Origin: Roseivirga thermotolerans
GTDB taxonomy: Bacteria > Bacteroidota > Bacteroidia > Cytophagales > Cyclobacteriaceae
DNA: 64,000 nucleotides
Direction of reading: 5' to 3'
Assembly: GCF_014653175.1 (NCBI RefSeq)
Contig: NZ_BNAG01000001.1
Coordinates: forward strand, 744,001-808,000
The notes below the pieces were generated by a model that saw nothing but the letters and a program-made list of their open reading frames with translations, had not been told where the DNA came from and ran no database searches. Positions 53,826 through 62,949 of this stretch are shown here, piece by piece. Numbering within the stretch: position 1 is the first letter of the stretch; each line of letters opens with the position of its first letter. The position numbers were made by a program, and so were the translations under genes.

Positions 53826-54524
53826 ATGAACAGGTATAAACACCGCGCTTACAATGAAGAGCTTATGGATGACCTCACGGCAGGAGGTCCTTCAATGGAT
53901 CAAACGCTTCGCGAACTAGAGACCATTAACAGGTGGTTAGGAGGTAACTTTGTGACCATCGATGGCCTGGTAAAACTGCTGAAGAAATCACCTTCTCGTC
54001 CTTTAGTCATTGCCGACTTAGGTTGCGGTGGTGGAGACATTCTCAAACTCGTGGCCAGGTGGGCTTCCAAAAAGAAGCTCGAAGTTGAGTTGGTGGGCTT
54101 TGATGCGAACCCTCACATTATCGAATATGCCAAAGAAAACTGTAAGGAGTTTAAGAACATTCGGTTCGAAGTGCAGGATATCTTCTCTGAAGAATTCAAA
54201 CAGCGGGAATTTGATATCATTCTATGCACGCTTTTTACACACCATTTTACGGAAAAACAGCTAACAGGTATTTTCAGGCAGTTTAAGTCTCAAGCGAAAA
54301 TTGGGGTTGTCATTAACGACTTGCACAGACACCCGCTGGCCTATCATTCCATTAAGCTGCTGGTGAACCTATTTTCTAAATCAGAAATGGTGAAGAATGA
54401 TGGGCCACTCTCAGTGCTTCGAGCTTTCAAAAGAAAAGAGCTGGTTCAGCTAATGAACGATGCAGAAATTGACCGCTTCACCCTCCAATGGATGTGGGCT
54501 TTTAGATGGCAGTTGGTTTTTTGA
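53826..54524 (+). CDS. Class I SAM-dependent methyltransferase
   Basis: 232 residues (MNRYKHRAYNEELMDDLTAGGPSMDQTLRELETINRWLGG). The SAM motif I is VIADLGCGGGDIL at about 59-71, motif II region ELVGFDANPHIIEYAKEN, and a later DIILCTLFTHHFTEKQL. The lead (DDLTAGGPSMDQTLRELETINRWLGG) is typical of methyltransferases found beside bacterial type III PKS genes. It probably methylates a phenol or the polyketide ring. Starts 40 bp from the divergent small secreted gene. Confidence 0.9.
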   Translation: MNRYKHRAYNEELMDDLTAGGPSMDQTLRELETINRWLGGNFVTIDGLVKLLKKSPSRPLVIADLGCGGGDILKLVARWASKKKLEVELVGFDANPHIIEYAKENCKEFKNIRFEVQDIFSEEFKQREFDIILCTLFTHHFTEKQLTGIFRQFKSQAKIGVVINDLHRHPLAYHSIKLLVNLFSKSEMVKNDGPLSVLRAFKRKELVQLMNDAEIDRFTLQWMWAFRWQLVF

Positions 54525-54587
54525 TGCAGTGATAAGATATTTCTATTCAACATGCGGTATCTAATATTCTTCCGTTTTCTATAACAT

Positions 54588-55244
54588 ATGAAGTGGGTAG
54601 TAGTTTTTCTTTTATTTTTTCCTCTCGCCATCATAGGACAAACTGAGAGTGTTTTTGTCAAAGAAAAGCTTCTCACTCTAAAAGAGATTAAAAACGGAGT
54701 TCTAAGAATAAGAACAGAATTAAAGGCATCCTCTCAGGACACGGTCTTGATTTACTTAGAAAAAGTTGAGAGGGGGAATGTCACAAACCTTCAAACAATT
54801 GAGTCTGCATATTCTTTTCCATTGGAAATCACTCAAAACTTAATTAATGACCAAGTAGGCATTCTCGTTAAGTATGACTTAGCGGTAAGAAATGGAAATC
54901 AGTTTCTTTTTCAGCTGAACGAGGAAACAGATAGACTTGAATCCATTAATGGTTTTTGGAATCTCGGTACAGTTCAAACGGTAGAATACGAAGGAAAAAT
55001 TTTCAATTACTCTTACGCCTCTTGTGGTTGCGCTGATAATTGTTGGAAGTCCATACTTTTTGAAATCAAGGACTTCAGTTTGAAGTCCATATCATCTCTA
55101 GCATGCGATTGTCAAAATTTAATCAAGACAAATGGTGCTGAGGATATTGAGACTTTAGCTAAGTGTAAAGAGTTCAATACTCCTGAAAAATTTGAAAGAA
55201 TTCAGGAGTATTGGAAGTCATACATAGTCGAAATTCAACGTTAA
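54588..55244 (+). CDS. Secreted protein of unknown function with a Cys-rich patch
   Basis: 218 residues with a signal peptide (MKWVVVFLLFFPLAIIGQ). The mature part has beta-strand-like alternation and one cysteine cluster near residue 145 (YASCGCADNCWKSIL) with further Cys at ACDCQNL and LAKCKEF. Base use is more AT-rich than the neighbouring biosynthetic genes, which may indicate a different origin. No family recognised. It is convergent with the nitroreductase gene. Confidence 0.65.
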   Translation: MKWVVVFLLFFPLAIIGQTESVFVKEKLLTLKEIKNGVLRIRTELKASSQDTVLIYLEKVERGNVTNLQTIESAYSFPLEITQNLINDQVGILVKYDLAVRNGNQFLFQLNEETDRLESINGFWNLGTVQTVEYEGKIFNYSYASCGCADNCWKSILFEIKDFSLKSISSLACDCQNLIKTNGAEDIETLAKCKEFNTPEKFERIQEYWKSYIVEIQR

Positions 55245-55260
55245 AGTTGGCCAGTAAACC

Positions 55261-55854
55261 TTATCCCACCCAACTCACTTTATCTTCAATGGGGTTTCTT
55301 CTGCCTTGAGGGGCGAATCCTTCTTTTACCGTTCCAACATAGAGAAAGCCCAAAAGCCTGTCTTTAGCTTCTAACCCAAAAAATGCCTTAGCCTCCTCGT
55401 AATAAGTAATGCCGCCAGAGCCCCAATAACAACCAATACCATGGGCGGTGGCTGTCAGATACATGTTCTGCACGGCCATAGCCACAGCAGAAATTTCTTC
55501 TTCCAAAGGCAGTACTTCTTTAGCATCGCGGCTCATGCCAATGGCAATAATATGCGAGGCCAATAGGGGTTTAGTGGCTAGTTTCTCTCGCGTAGTTTCA
55601 TTGAATGTGCCTCTTGCCATGCTTACGCGTTCATATAGCTCGGCCTGAAAGGTAGCCAGCTTTTGTAATCCTTCACCCTTAAAAACTACAAACCGCCAAG
55701 GCTCGGTAAGCTTGTGCGTTGGAGCCCAATTGGCATTCTCCAGCATCTCTTTAATGATGGCATCGTCAACCGGCTCATCAGTATATTGCGCAGGGTAAAT
55801 AGAACGTCTGTTTCTTATTAAATCGTTAACCGATTGGGTATCGAACTTTGTCAT
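55261..55854 (-). CDS. Nitroreductase-family FMN oxidoreductase
   Basis: 197 residues. The FMN-binding start is VNDLIRNRRSIYPAQYTDEPV, followed by LENANWAPTHKLTEPWRFVVF and the C-terminal GIGCYWGSGG region. It is close to the YdjA-like single-domain branch, which works as a dimer with NAD(P)H. Substrate is not known. It is 1 bp downstream of the TonB-receptor gene on the same strand (55856), so the two may be co-transcribed. Confidence 0.92.
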   Translation of the reverse strand: MTKFDTQSVNDLIRNRRSIYPAQYTDEPVDDAIIKEMLENANWAPTHKLTEPWRFVVFKGEGLQKLATFQAELYERVSMARGTFNETTREKLATKPLLASHIIAIGMSRDAKEVLPLEEEISAVAMAVQNMYLTATAHGIGCYWGSGGITYYEEAKAFFGLEAKDRLLGFLYVGTVKEGFAPQGRRNPIEDKVSWVG

Positions 55855-55855
55855 A

Positions 55856-58126
55856 TCAATGTTTGAATTTCAGGTTTAGGCCCACATAAAAACTTCTTTC
55901 CGGGGCAGGTTGAAAATATCGTTGTCCAAAAGCATTCAAGTCGTTGCCCAAGCTGTATTCCTCATTGAACAAGTTGTTCACTCCTACAAAAAACTCATAA
56001 TCAGTATTTGGGTTTGCTCTTTTATAGCCAACTCTGGTATGAAACACCTGATAGGCACCGGAGTAAACTGTGTTCTCATCATTTAAAGGAATTTCATCCG
56101 AATACTGATAAGTTAAATTGGCGTAAAAACCACTTATCAGGCTGAAATCGGTCATCAGCGAAAGTACATTCGGTGCCGTTCCGGTCAGGGCATTTCCGCT
56201 CAGATCGTCACCACCATCTACATATTCTTTGAACTCAAAATCGTGATACGTATAGGCCAATCGGCTATTGAAGCTTGTAAATCTGGTGGAAGGCTGAGTC
56301 AGCCAATTCCATTGCAACGCAGCCTCCAAACCTTTTTGGTCTATCTGACCTGAGTTTTGAAATAGCACCACTCCATTGCCGTCAGTTCCTGTCGTTATGG
56401 ATTCGTCCAGGTTGAACATGAACAGCGCCACATCATAAGAAAGCCTTCTGTATACCGCAGCACCCCGAATATTCAGCTCATAGTTAATGCCAATCTCTGG
56501 CTGTAAGGCTGTGTTAATGCTGCCTTCATTGGTGCGTACCTCCGTAGTAGTTGGTGGAGAATAGCCATGCGATACCGACAAGTGTGTGCTAAAGTTTTCT
56601 GCCCAAGTCTTACTCAAAGCCACTCTTGGACTAAACACCCGATCGAATTCCTTTTTGAATTGGCCGGGCGAATTATTGATTTTGTCCTCCACCCGATTGA
56701 TATCATAATCAATGTGGTTTAAACTTGCGCCAACCGTGAGCTTCAGGCTTTCAGTCAGATTGAGCTTCACATCGGCAAACCAGAAAGAAAGCTTGTTGGT
56801 GAGTTCATCTCTAAAACGAATGGTGTCCGCTTCGCCCCCCACATTCCCGAAATTGCTGCCATCGAAGCAGGCTACTTGAAACTCGTTTCCATAGGTAACG
56901 GAAGACCTTCGGCCTAAAAAGCTAAAATCATTCTCTAGCTGAACACGAAACCCAACACTGTTTTCCTGGTCTCGCTTATAATCCAGGTTGAAGGGGTTCT
57001 CAAAGTTGCGGTTGTAGAAGTAGGCATTTACATCGCTGCGGAAGTTTTCTGAAAACTCATATTCCTGCCCTCCACGGATAATGAAATACTGATGATCTAT
57101 GGAAGCATTGAAAGCCTCGCTGCCCGGTCTGGCTTGTCTTCTGTTTTCAGCGAGTTGAGTTGGGTTTAGGCCTCCGGGAATTTCATAAAATAGGTCGGAA
57201 TAAAGGATTGACGCTGAATACGCCTTGCGCTCGTTGGCGAAATGCAGCAAATCTACTTCGGCCACATGCCTTTGCATTGCGTTGTGATCGCGGTAACCAT
57301 CGCTGGTTTGAAAAGCATATTTGCCGGTGATGCTCGTTTTTTCGCCCAGCCAGTTTGATTGAACACTGGAACGGAAGCTTCCGAAAGAACCAGCCGTTAA
57401 CCCCACTTCCGTAGCATTGGAAAGCTGAGACAAGTTGGTGCTTTGCAGTTTGATCACTCCGCCATTTCCGGCACCATAAGCACTAGCCGCAGGCCCTTTA
57501 ATGATTTCCATGTTGCCCACATTCGCCAAATCAAGCAGATTCAGAAATGTGTTTCCCCCTGGTTCGGTAAATGGAATGCCATTCCAATAGACTTTCACAT
57601 TCCTCACTCCAAATGGAGAACGAATGGAGCTTCCTCGAATGGATATCCGATAACTGGCACCAGCTCTTTCTTCGAACCGCACTCCGGGAAGCGTATTCAC
57701 TGCCGAAACTAACGAGAAGTTATCGAATCGATTCAAATCCTTAGCGTCAAGCCGAGCAATGCCTCCGGCCATTTTGGAAAGCCTTTCACTATCGGTGAAG
57801 CCCTCCACAAACACATCGTTCAACAGAGTGGTTTGCACCTCAAGCACCACCGTAAGACTCTGCTTAGGCTTTAGCAAGATTTCTTTAGTCTCTAAACCAA
57901 CATACTGAACCGTCAAGCGCATAGGCTCGGCCAGCGGAATGTTTGCCCTACCCTCCTTATCGGTTAGCCATAACTGGCCGGTGTTAGTGCTTATCATGGC
58001 TGCTTCCACCGGTTTCAGGGCTTCCGTTAAAATAAACAGCTGGCTTTGTGCCCAGATTACCGATGGTGTAAAAGCCATCAGATAAACCAAGAGCATTAGG
58101 CCATATCTTCTTAAATTCATGGGCAT
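55856..58126 (-). CDS. TonB-dependent outer-membrane receptor
   Basis: 756 residues from the ATG at 58126 (MPMNLRRYGLMLLVYLMAFTPSVIWAQ, signal peptide); 58147 and 58120 are other starts. A CarboxypepD-regulatory-like domain (about 25-105) is followed by the plug (DAKDLNRFDNFSLVSAVNTLPGVRFEERAGASYRISIRG, about 130-170; IEIIKGPAASAYGAGNGGVI-type sequence) and a 22-strand barrel ending SFYVGLNLKFKH. It imports an iron complex or similar ligand. There is no SusD partner, so it resembles a siderophore receptor more than a glycan one. Confidence 0.93.
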   Translation of the reverse strand: MPMNLRRYGLMLLVYLMAFTPSVIWAQSQLFILTEALKPVEAAMISTNTGQLWLTDKEGRANIPLAEPMRLTVQYVGLETKEILLKPKQSLTVVLEVQTTLLNDVFVEGFTDSERLSKMAGGIARLDAKDLNRFDNFSLVSAVNTLPGVRFEERAGASYRISIRGSSIRSPFGVRNVKVYWNGIPFTEPGGNTFLNLLDLANVGNMEIIKGPAASAYGAGNGGVIKLQSTNLSQLSNATEVGLTAGSFGSFRSSVQSNWLGEKTSITGKYAFQTSDGYRDHNAMQRHVAEVDLLHFANERKAYSASILYSDLFYEIPGGLNPTQLAENRRQARPGSEAFNASIDHQYFIIRGGQEYEFSENFRSDVNAYFYNRNFENPFNLDYKRDQENSVGFRVQLENDFSFLGRRSSVTYGNEFQVACFDGSNFGNVGGEADTIRFRDELTNKLSFWFADVKLNLTESLKLTVGASLNHIDYDINRVEDKINNSPGQFKKEFDRVFSPRVALSKTWAENFSTHLSVSHGYSPPTTTEVRTNEGSINTALQPEIGINYELNIRGAAVYRRLSYDVALFMFNLDESITTGTDGNGVVLFQNSGQIDQKGLEAALQWNWLTQPSTRFTSFNSRLAYTYHDFEFKEYVDGGDDLSGNALTGTAPNVLSLMTDFSLISGFYANLTYQYSDEIPLNDENTVYSGAYQVFHTRVGYKRANPNTDYEFFVGVNNLFNEEYSLGNDLNAFGQRYFQPAPERSFYVGLNLKFKH

Positions 58127-58226
58127 ACTTTTCAGACTAGTCGGCAATAAAGGTTTAAGGCACTAAACAAGTGGCTTTTGCTCACTTTACAAACGGCTAT
58201 TTCATTAATCGGTAAATGCTAACATT

Positions 58227-61200
58227 ATGATTAAATCAACACTATTCAGCTTATGCCTGCTGATTGCTTTTTCTATTCAGGCTCAACAGGATGTTTATTT
58301 TGCCTCTACCCCTGCCTTAACACCAGACGGTAGCCAAATAGTTTTCTCTTACGAAAGTGACCTGTGGAAAGTGAGCAGCAGCGGTGGAACAGCCACTCGC
58401 CTCACAGGCATGGATGGTGTGGAAGAATACCCCAGAATAAGCCCGGATGGCCGATGGATTGCCTTTTCTTCTAACCAATATGGCAATGCCGATATTTATC
58501 TGATGCCGATTGATGGAGGAGAAATCCGACAACTTACTTATAACTCTGCCAACGATGAAGTAGAAACCTGGTCGTGGGATAGTCAAACCATTTATTTCCG
58601 GTCGGGGCGATATAACCGAACGGCTGCCTACACAGTAAGTGTGCAGGGCGGAACTCCAAAACGTCTTTTTGAACACTACTTCAACTGGCCTCACAATTTG
58701 GCCATACACCCCGATGGGCGAGTTTTCTTTAATGAGAGTTGGGAAAGCAGCAATCAGGTACATCGTAAGCGCTACAAAGGCACCTTTAATCCGGATATTA
58801 AAACCTACAACACCAAAACCGGGACCTATGAGGAGCTAACCGACTACGAAGGCAAGGACATGTGGTCTACCATAGACAAAAATGGCAACATCTACTTTGC
58901 ATCGGATGAATCGAACGGACAATACAACCTGTATGGCTTTGTGAATGGCACCAAAACCCGACTAACCAACTTCAACACCTCCATTAAAAACCCCCAGGTA
59001 AATGCCAACGGTGGGTTTGTGGTTTTTGAAAAAGACTATCAGATTCATGTATATGATGTGTCCCGAAAGAGAAGCCAAAAAGTAGATATTTCTGTTTTCA
59101 AGAATAACACGCTGGCTCAGGAGCAGGAGTTTTCTACCGATGGGAATATTTCAGAGTTCGATGTTTCTCAAGACGAAAAAAAGCTGGCCTTTGTGAGTCG
59201 CGGAGAGCTCTTTGTCTCTGACATCTCCGGCAAGTTTGTGAAGCAACTAAAGACCAAACCTGAAGAGCGGGTGGTTGAAGTAAAATGGCTGAAAGACAAC
59301 AAAACTCTATTATATACCCAAACGGTGGGCGGATATACCAACTTATTCACCATAGATGCTGCCACTGGTACAGGTGAAAAACAGCTTACGTTTGATAAGG
59401 GCTCTAACCGCAACCTGGAACTTAACCCCGACCTTACCAAAGCAGCCTACTACAGTGGTATTCGGGAGGTTAGGCTGTTGGACCTGGAGACATTGAAAAG
59501 TGAAACGGTGGCCAACGAAGAGCTATGGGGCCTATACAACCCCCAGCCACGCTTTTCTCCTGATGGCCGATACCTCACCTTTACTGTTCGCAACGATTTT
59601 GAAGAAGACATTTATATATACAGTCTCGAAACCCAAACCACACACAATTACACCAAAACAGGGGTGCCAGAAACCAGCCCTTTTTGGGGGCCTGAGGGCA
59701 AGTACATTTATTTTGTGAGTAACCGCACAGAGCCAAGCTACCCGTTTGGAATGAGAGACGCCCGTATATATCGTGTTCCTTTAGTTAGGCATGAAAGAGA
59801 CTTTAAATCGGATGAGCTAGCCAAGGTTTTTGAGGAAAAGAAAGAAGAAAAAACCACTGACAATGACGATTCTAAACCCCAAACGGCCATTGATTTCGAA
59901 GCCAATGTGCTAAGAGAAATGGAGCAAATTGGCCCCTACTTCGGAAGTCAAAGCTCTCCTTATGTTGTTAAGTCTGGCAATAAAACGCATATTATATACC
60001 GGTCTAATCACGATGAAGCCCGGAATGCGCTTTGGGTAACCACCTTGGAGCCTTTTGAACGACCGAACACAGAAAAAATCAATGGTTCGGCAAGCGCAGG
60101 CGGAATTATTCAGGTAAAGAAGAACCTTTATTTAAACAATGGGGGCCAAATAGCTAAACTGAACCTGAGCAACCAGAAAATCACCCCTATCGATATAAAG
60201 TTCGATTTCCGGAGATCCTTGCAAAGCGAGTTCAAACAAATGTATTACGAAACATGGGCAGGCATTGAGCAGAACTTTTACAATGAAACCTTTCACGGAG
60301 AAGATTGGAGCAAGTTAAAAGATCAGTACGCCCGGTTTTTACCGCACCTAAATAGTCGTACCGAATTGCGCACCTTGCTCAACGATTTGCTGGGCGAGCT
60401 TAATTCTTCGCACATGGGTTTCAACTCTTTTGGCAGAGATGAGAGAACTTATTACCGAACCTCAAGCCTGAACCTCGGGCTGCTGTTCTCGAACGATAAT
60501 CCTTATGAAGTTGCCCACATAGTGTCCGAAGGGCCAGCCGACTTTCCCGATAAAAACATCAGACCCGGAGACCTGATTACGGCCATCAACGGTGAAACCA
60601 TAGACCCGGGCATGAACCGAGAATACTACCTGGCCAAACCCTCTATAGATGAGGAGGTACATTTAACGCTCAACCGAAACGGCAATACGATTGAAGTTAA
60701 AATTCACCCCAACAGTACGGGCAGTCTTCGCGCCAACCTATACGATGAATGGATTGCCGGTAACCAAAAGGTGGTAGACTCCAAAACTGATAAGAAAGTG
60801 GCCTATGTGCACATGAAGAATATGAGCGGAGGTTCACTGCAGGAGTTTCTCATTGAAATGACATCCGAAGCCTATAACCGAGATGCACTCATACTGGATT
60901 TGCGATACAACACCGGAGGAAACGTGCACGATGAGGTACTAAAATTCCTTTCGCAAAAGCCTTATCTGCAATGGAAGTTTAGAGAGGGTAAGCTGACTCC
61001 CCAAGGCAACTTTGGTGCAGGAGCAAAACCCATGGTTTTACTCATTAATGAGCAAAGTCTCAGCGATGCAGAAATGACCGCCACAGGATTTAAGGAACTG
61101 GGGCTGGGCACTATAATTGGCACAGAAACCTACCGTTGGATTATTTTCACCAGCGGGGCAGGTCTGGTAGATGGTTCTTCGTATCGACTGCCAAGCTGGG

Positions 61201-61349
61201 GTTGTTATACTCTCGATGGCAAAAACATAGAACAAGTTGGAGTACAGCCCGATATTTATGTGCGCACCACTTTCGAAGATCGGGTAAAAGGTCGAGACCC
61301 TCAGCTGGAAAAGGCCATTGAGGAAGTACTCAAACAGCTTAAAAATTAA
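58227..61349 (+). CDS. Tricorn-like S41 protease with beta-propeller
   Basis: 1040 residues with a signal peptide (MIKSTLFSLCLLIAFSIQAQ). Two propeller regions of WD40-like Pd repeats come first (LTPDGSQIVFSYESDLWKV, ISPDGRWIAFSSNQYGNADIYLM, and so on). A PDZ domain (LITAINGETIDPG) and an S41 peptidase core follow (LDLRYNTGGNVHDEVL; LINEQSLSDAEMTATGFKELGLGTIIGT with the likely nucleophilic Ser). It probably degrades peptides in the periplasm. The stop overlaps the Rieske gene start (TAATG). Confidence 0.92.
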   Translation: MIKSTLFSLCLLIAFSIQAQQDVYFASTPALTPDGSQIVFSYESDLWKVSSSGGTATRLTGMDGVEEYPRISPDGRWIAFSSNQYGNADIYLMPIDGGEIRQLTYNSANDEVETWSWDSQTIYFRSGRYNRTAAYTVSVQGGTPKRLFEHYFNWPHNLAIHPDGRVFFNESWESSNQVHRKRYKGTFNPDIKTYNTKTGTYEELTDYEGKDMWSTIDKNGNIYFASDESNGQYNLYGFVNGTKTRLTNFNTSIKNPQVNANGGFVVFEKDYQIHVYDVSRKRSQKVDISVFKNNTLAQEQEFSTDGNISEFDVSQDEKKLAFVSRGELFVSDISGKFVKQLKTKPEERVVEVKWLKDNKTLLYTQTVGGYTNLFTIDAATGTGEKQLTFDKGSNRNLELNPDLTKAAYYSGIREVRLLDLETLKSETVANEELWGLYNPQPRFSPDGRYLTFTVRNDFEEDIYIYSLETQTTHNYTKTGVPETSPFWGPEGKYIYFVSNRTEPSYPFGMRDARIYRVPLVRHERDFKSDELAKVFEEKKEEKTTDNDDSKPQTAIDFEANVLREMEQIGPYFGSQSSPYVVKSGNKTHIIYRSNHDEARNALWVTTLEPFERPNTEKINGSASAGGIIQVKKNLYLNNGGQIAKLNLSNQKITPIDIKFDFRRSLQSEFKQMYYETWAGIEQNFYNETFHGEDWSKLKDQYARFLPHLNSRTELRTLLNDLLGELNSSHMGFNSFGRDERTYYRTSSLNLGLLFSNDNPYEVAHIVSEGPADFPDKNIRPGDLITAINGETIDPGMNREYYLAKPSIDEEVHLTLNRNGNTIEVKIHPNSTGSLRANLYDEWIAGNQKVVDSKTDKKVAYVHMKNMSGGSLQEFLIEMTSEAYNRDALILDLRYNTGGNVHDEVLKFLSQKPYLQWKFREGKLTPQGNFGAGAKPMVLLINEQSLSDAEMTATGFKELGLGTIIGTETYRWIIFTSGAGLVDGSSYRLPSWGCYTLDGKNIEQVGVQPDIYVRTTFEDRVKGRDPQLEKAIEEVLKQLKN

Positions 61350-61672
61350 TGCCCTCCATCAGGGTTTTTGAAAATACCGCTCAGCTCCATCAGGCTTTTG
61401 CACATAAAAGTATACGGTTGCTGCGCATAGGCGAAAAGAAGGTTTGCCTGGCCAGGCACGGGCAGGCTTTCTTTGCCTTTGAACACCTGTGTCCGCACCA
61501 AATGCACCCTCTCTCCGAAGCACAAATTACCGCATTTGGAGAAGTTGTATGCCCGCTTCATGCCTACCGCTTCCACTTGCAAACCGGCAGCGAAGCCAAC
61601 CAAAAGTGCAGAGATTTAAAAACCTTCGAAGTGGAAATAAGACAGGAAGGTGTGTTTATCAACCTGTATTAA
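61349..61672 (+). CDS. Rieske [2Fe-2S] protein
   Basis: 107 residues. The cluster ligands are HLCPHQMHP (C-x-H) and, after about 17 residues, VVCPLHAYRFHLQTG (C-x2-H), the standard Rieske pattern. There is no membrane helix or export signal, so it is probably a soluble ferredoxin, or the small subunit of a reductase or dioxygenase. It is joined to the tricorn gene by a one-base overlap, an odd pairing that may only reflect packing. Confidence 0.9.
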   Translation: MPSIRVFENTAQLHQAFAHKSIRLLRIGEKKVCLARHGQAFFAFEHLCPHQMHPLSEAQITAFGEVVCPLHAYRFHLQTGSEANQKCRDLKTFEVEIRQEGVFINLY

Positions 61673-61713
61673 GTTCTTTTCCGTTTCAATTCAATTGTAT
61701 ATTTTTCGTTTTC

Positions 61714-62949
61714 GTGGCAAACGCAGCATATATCTTATCACCAACAACGCCCCAAAACAGGTATGCCTCTATCGACATTCTTCGTGGAGTAGCCGTACTG
61801 GGCATGCTCACTATGAGCATTCAGAGTTTTGCTATGCCTATGGCGGCATACATTAACCCCAGTATTTACGAGAGCTTACAAAACAACGATTTGTATGTGT
61901 GGATTGCCAGCTATGTGTTTGCCAACCAAAAGTTTCAGGCCATTTTCGCCATGCTTTTTGGAGCCAGTATGGTTATGCTTTCCCAAAAAGCTCAACGTGA
62001 AAACTTAAGGTCTACCGATCTGCAAAACAGGCGTTTCATTTACCTTGGTGTATTGGGTCTATTGCATGCTTACCTGCTCTGGTATGGAGACATTCTGTTT
62101 ACACTGGCCATTTGCGGCCTGCTCATGTTTATTTTTCGAAGGAAAAAATCGGCCACACAATTGAGGGCAGGTGTTATCTTTCTGGTTATTGGCTCAGTTA
62201 TTAGCCTAATTATTGGCTACTCCGTACCCGTGTGGGAACCCGGAGAATATGAAGCAGCCAAAGAAGAAATATGGGAGCCATCGGCCACGACTATTTCAGA
62301 AGAGATAGACTATTATACCAGCCCTTGGGAACGCCAAATTCTTTATCGTGCACCTCAGGCTTTTAAGGTGCAAACTTCTCGGTTTGTGTTCCGCGATTTT
62401 TGGAAATATAGCGGCATGATTCTATTGGGCATGGCCCTCTACCGAAGAAAAGTGTTCAAGGCCAAGCAATCTTCGAGCTATTATTACAAACTTATTGGTT
62501 ATGGCTTTGGCCTGGGTCTACCTCTGGTTGTGGTAGGAGCCATGTTTCACTTCAACTTCGACTGGGATTTTAGGCTTAGCTACTTCTTCATTTCTCAGCT
62601 CAACTACTGGGGCAGCATACTGATGGCATTGGGTTACATTGGGCTCATTATGCTGCTGTGCAAATCTTCTACCCGGGGTTTTATAGCCCGCAGACTCGCA
62701 GAAGTTGGCCGCATGTCTTTAACCAACTACATATTAATGTCCATCATTTGCTCATTTATCTTTTATGGGCACGGCCTCTCTTTGTTTGGAGACATAGATC
62801 GCTCATTGCTGGCCGTGCTTGTTCTGGGCATATGGGTAATTATTCTATTTTTCTCTGCCATTTGGCTCAGCTACTTCCGCTTTGGCCCACTTGAATGGCT
62901 CTGGCGCTCGCTTACATATGGCAAAGTTCAACCCATGATAAAAACCTAG
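61714..62949 (+). CDS. DUF418-family membrane protein
   Basis: 411 residues starting at a GTG at 61714 (MANAAYILSPTTPQNRYASIDILRGVAVLGML); the longer open frame overlaps the Rieske gene and is not needed. Ten or so helices, with the family start RYASIDILRGVAVLGMLTMSIQSF and the C-terminal DUF418 domain (RLAEVGRMSLTNYILMSIICSFIFYGHGLSLFG, FGPLEWLWRSLTYGK). Function unknown, often near envelope genes. It shares its stop (CTAG) with the glycosylasparaginase on the other strand. Confidence 0.92.
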   Translation: MANAAYILSPTTPQNRYASIDILRGVAVLGMLTMSIQSFAMPMAAYINPSIYESLQNNDLYVWIASYVFANQKFQAIFAMLFGASMVMLSQKAQRENLRSTDLQNRRFIYLGVLGLLHAYLLWYGDILFTLAICGLLMFIFRRKKSATQLRAGVIFLVIGSVISLIIGYSVPVWEPGEYEAAKEEIWEPSATTISEEIDYYTSPWERQILYRAPQAFKVQTSRFVFRDFWKYSGMILLGMALYRRKVFKAKQSSSYYYKLIGYGFGLGLPLVVVGAMFHFNFDWDFRLSYFFISQLNYWGSILMALGYIGLIMLLCKSSTRGFIARRLAEVGRMSLTNYILMSIICSFIFYGHGLSLFGDIDRSLLAVLVLGIWVIILFFSAIWLSYFRFGPLEWLWRSLTYGKVQPMIKT

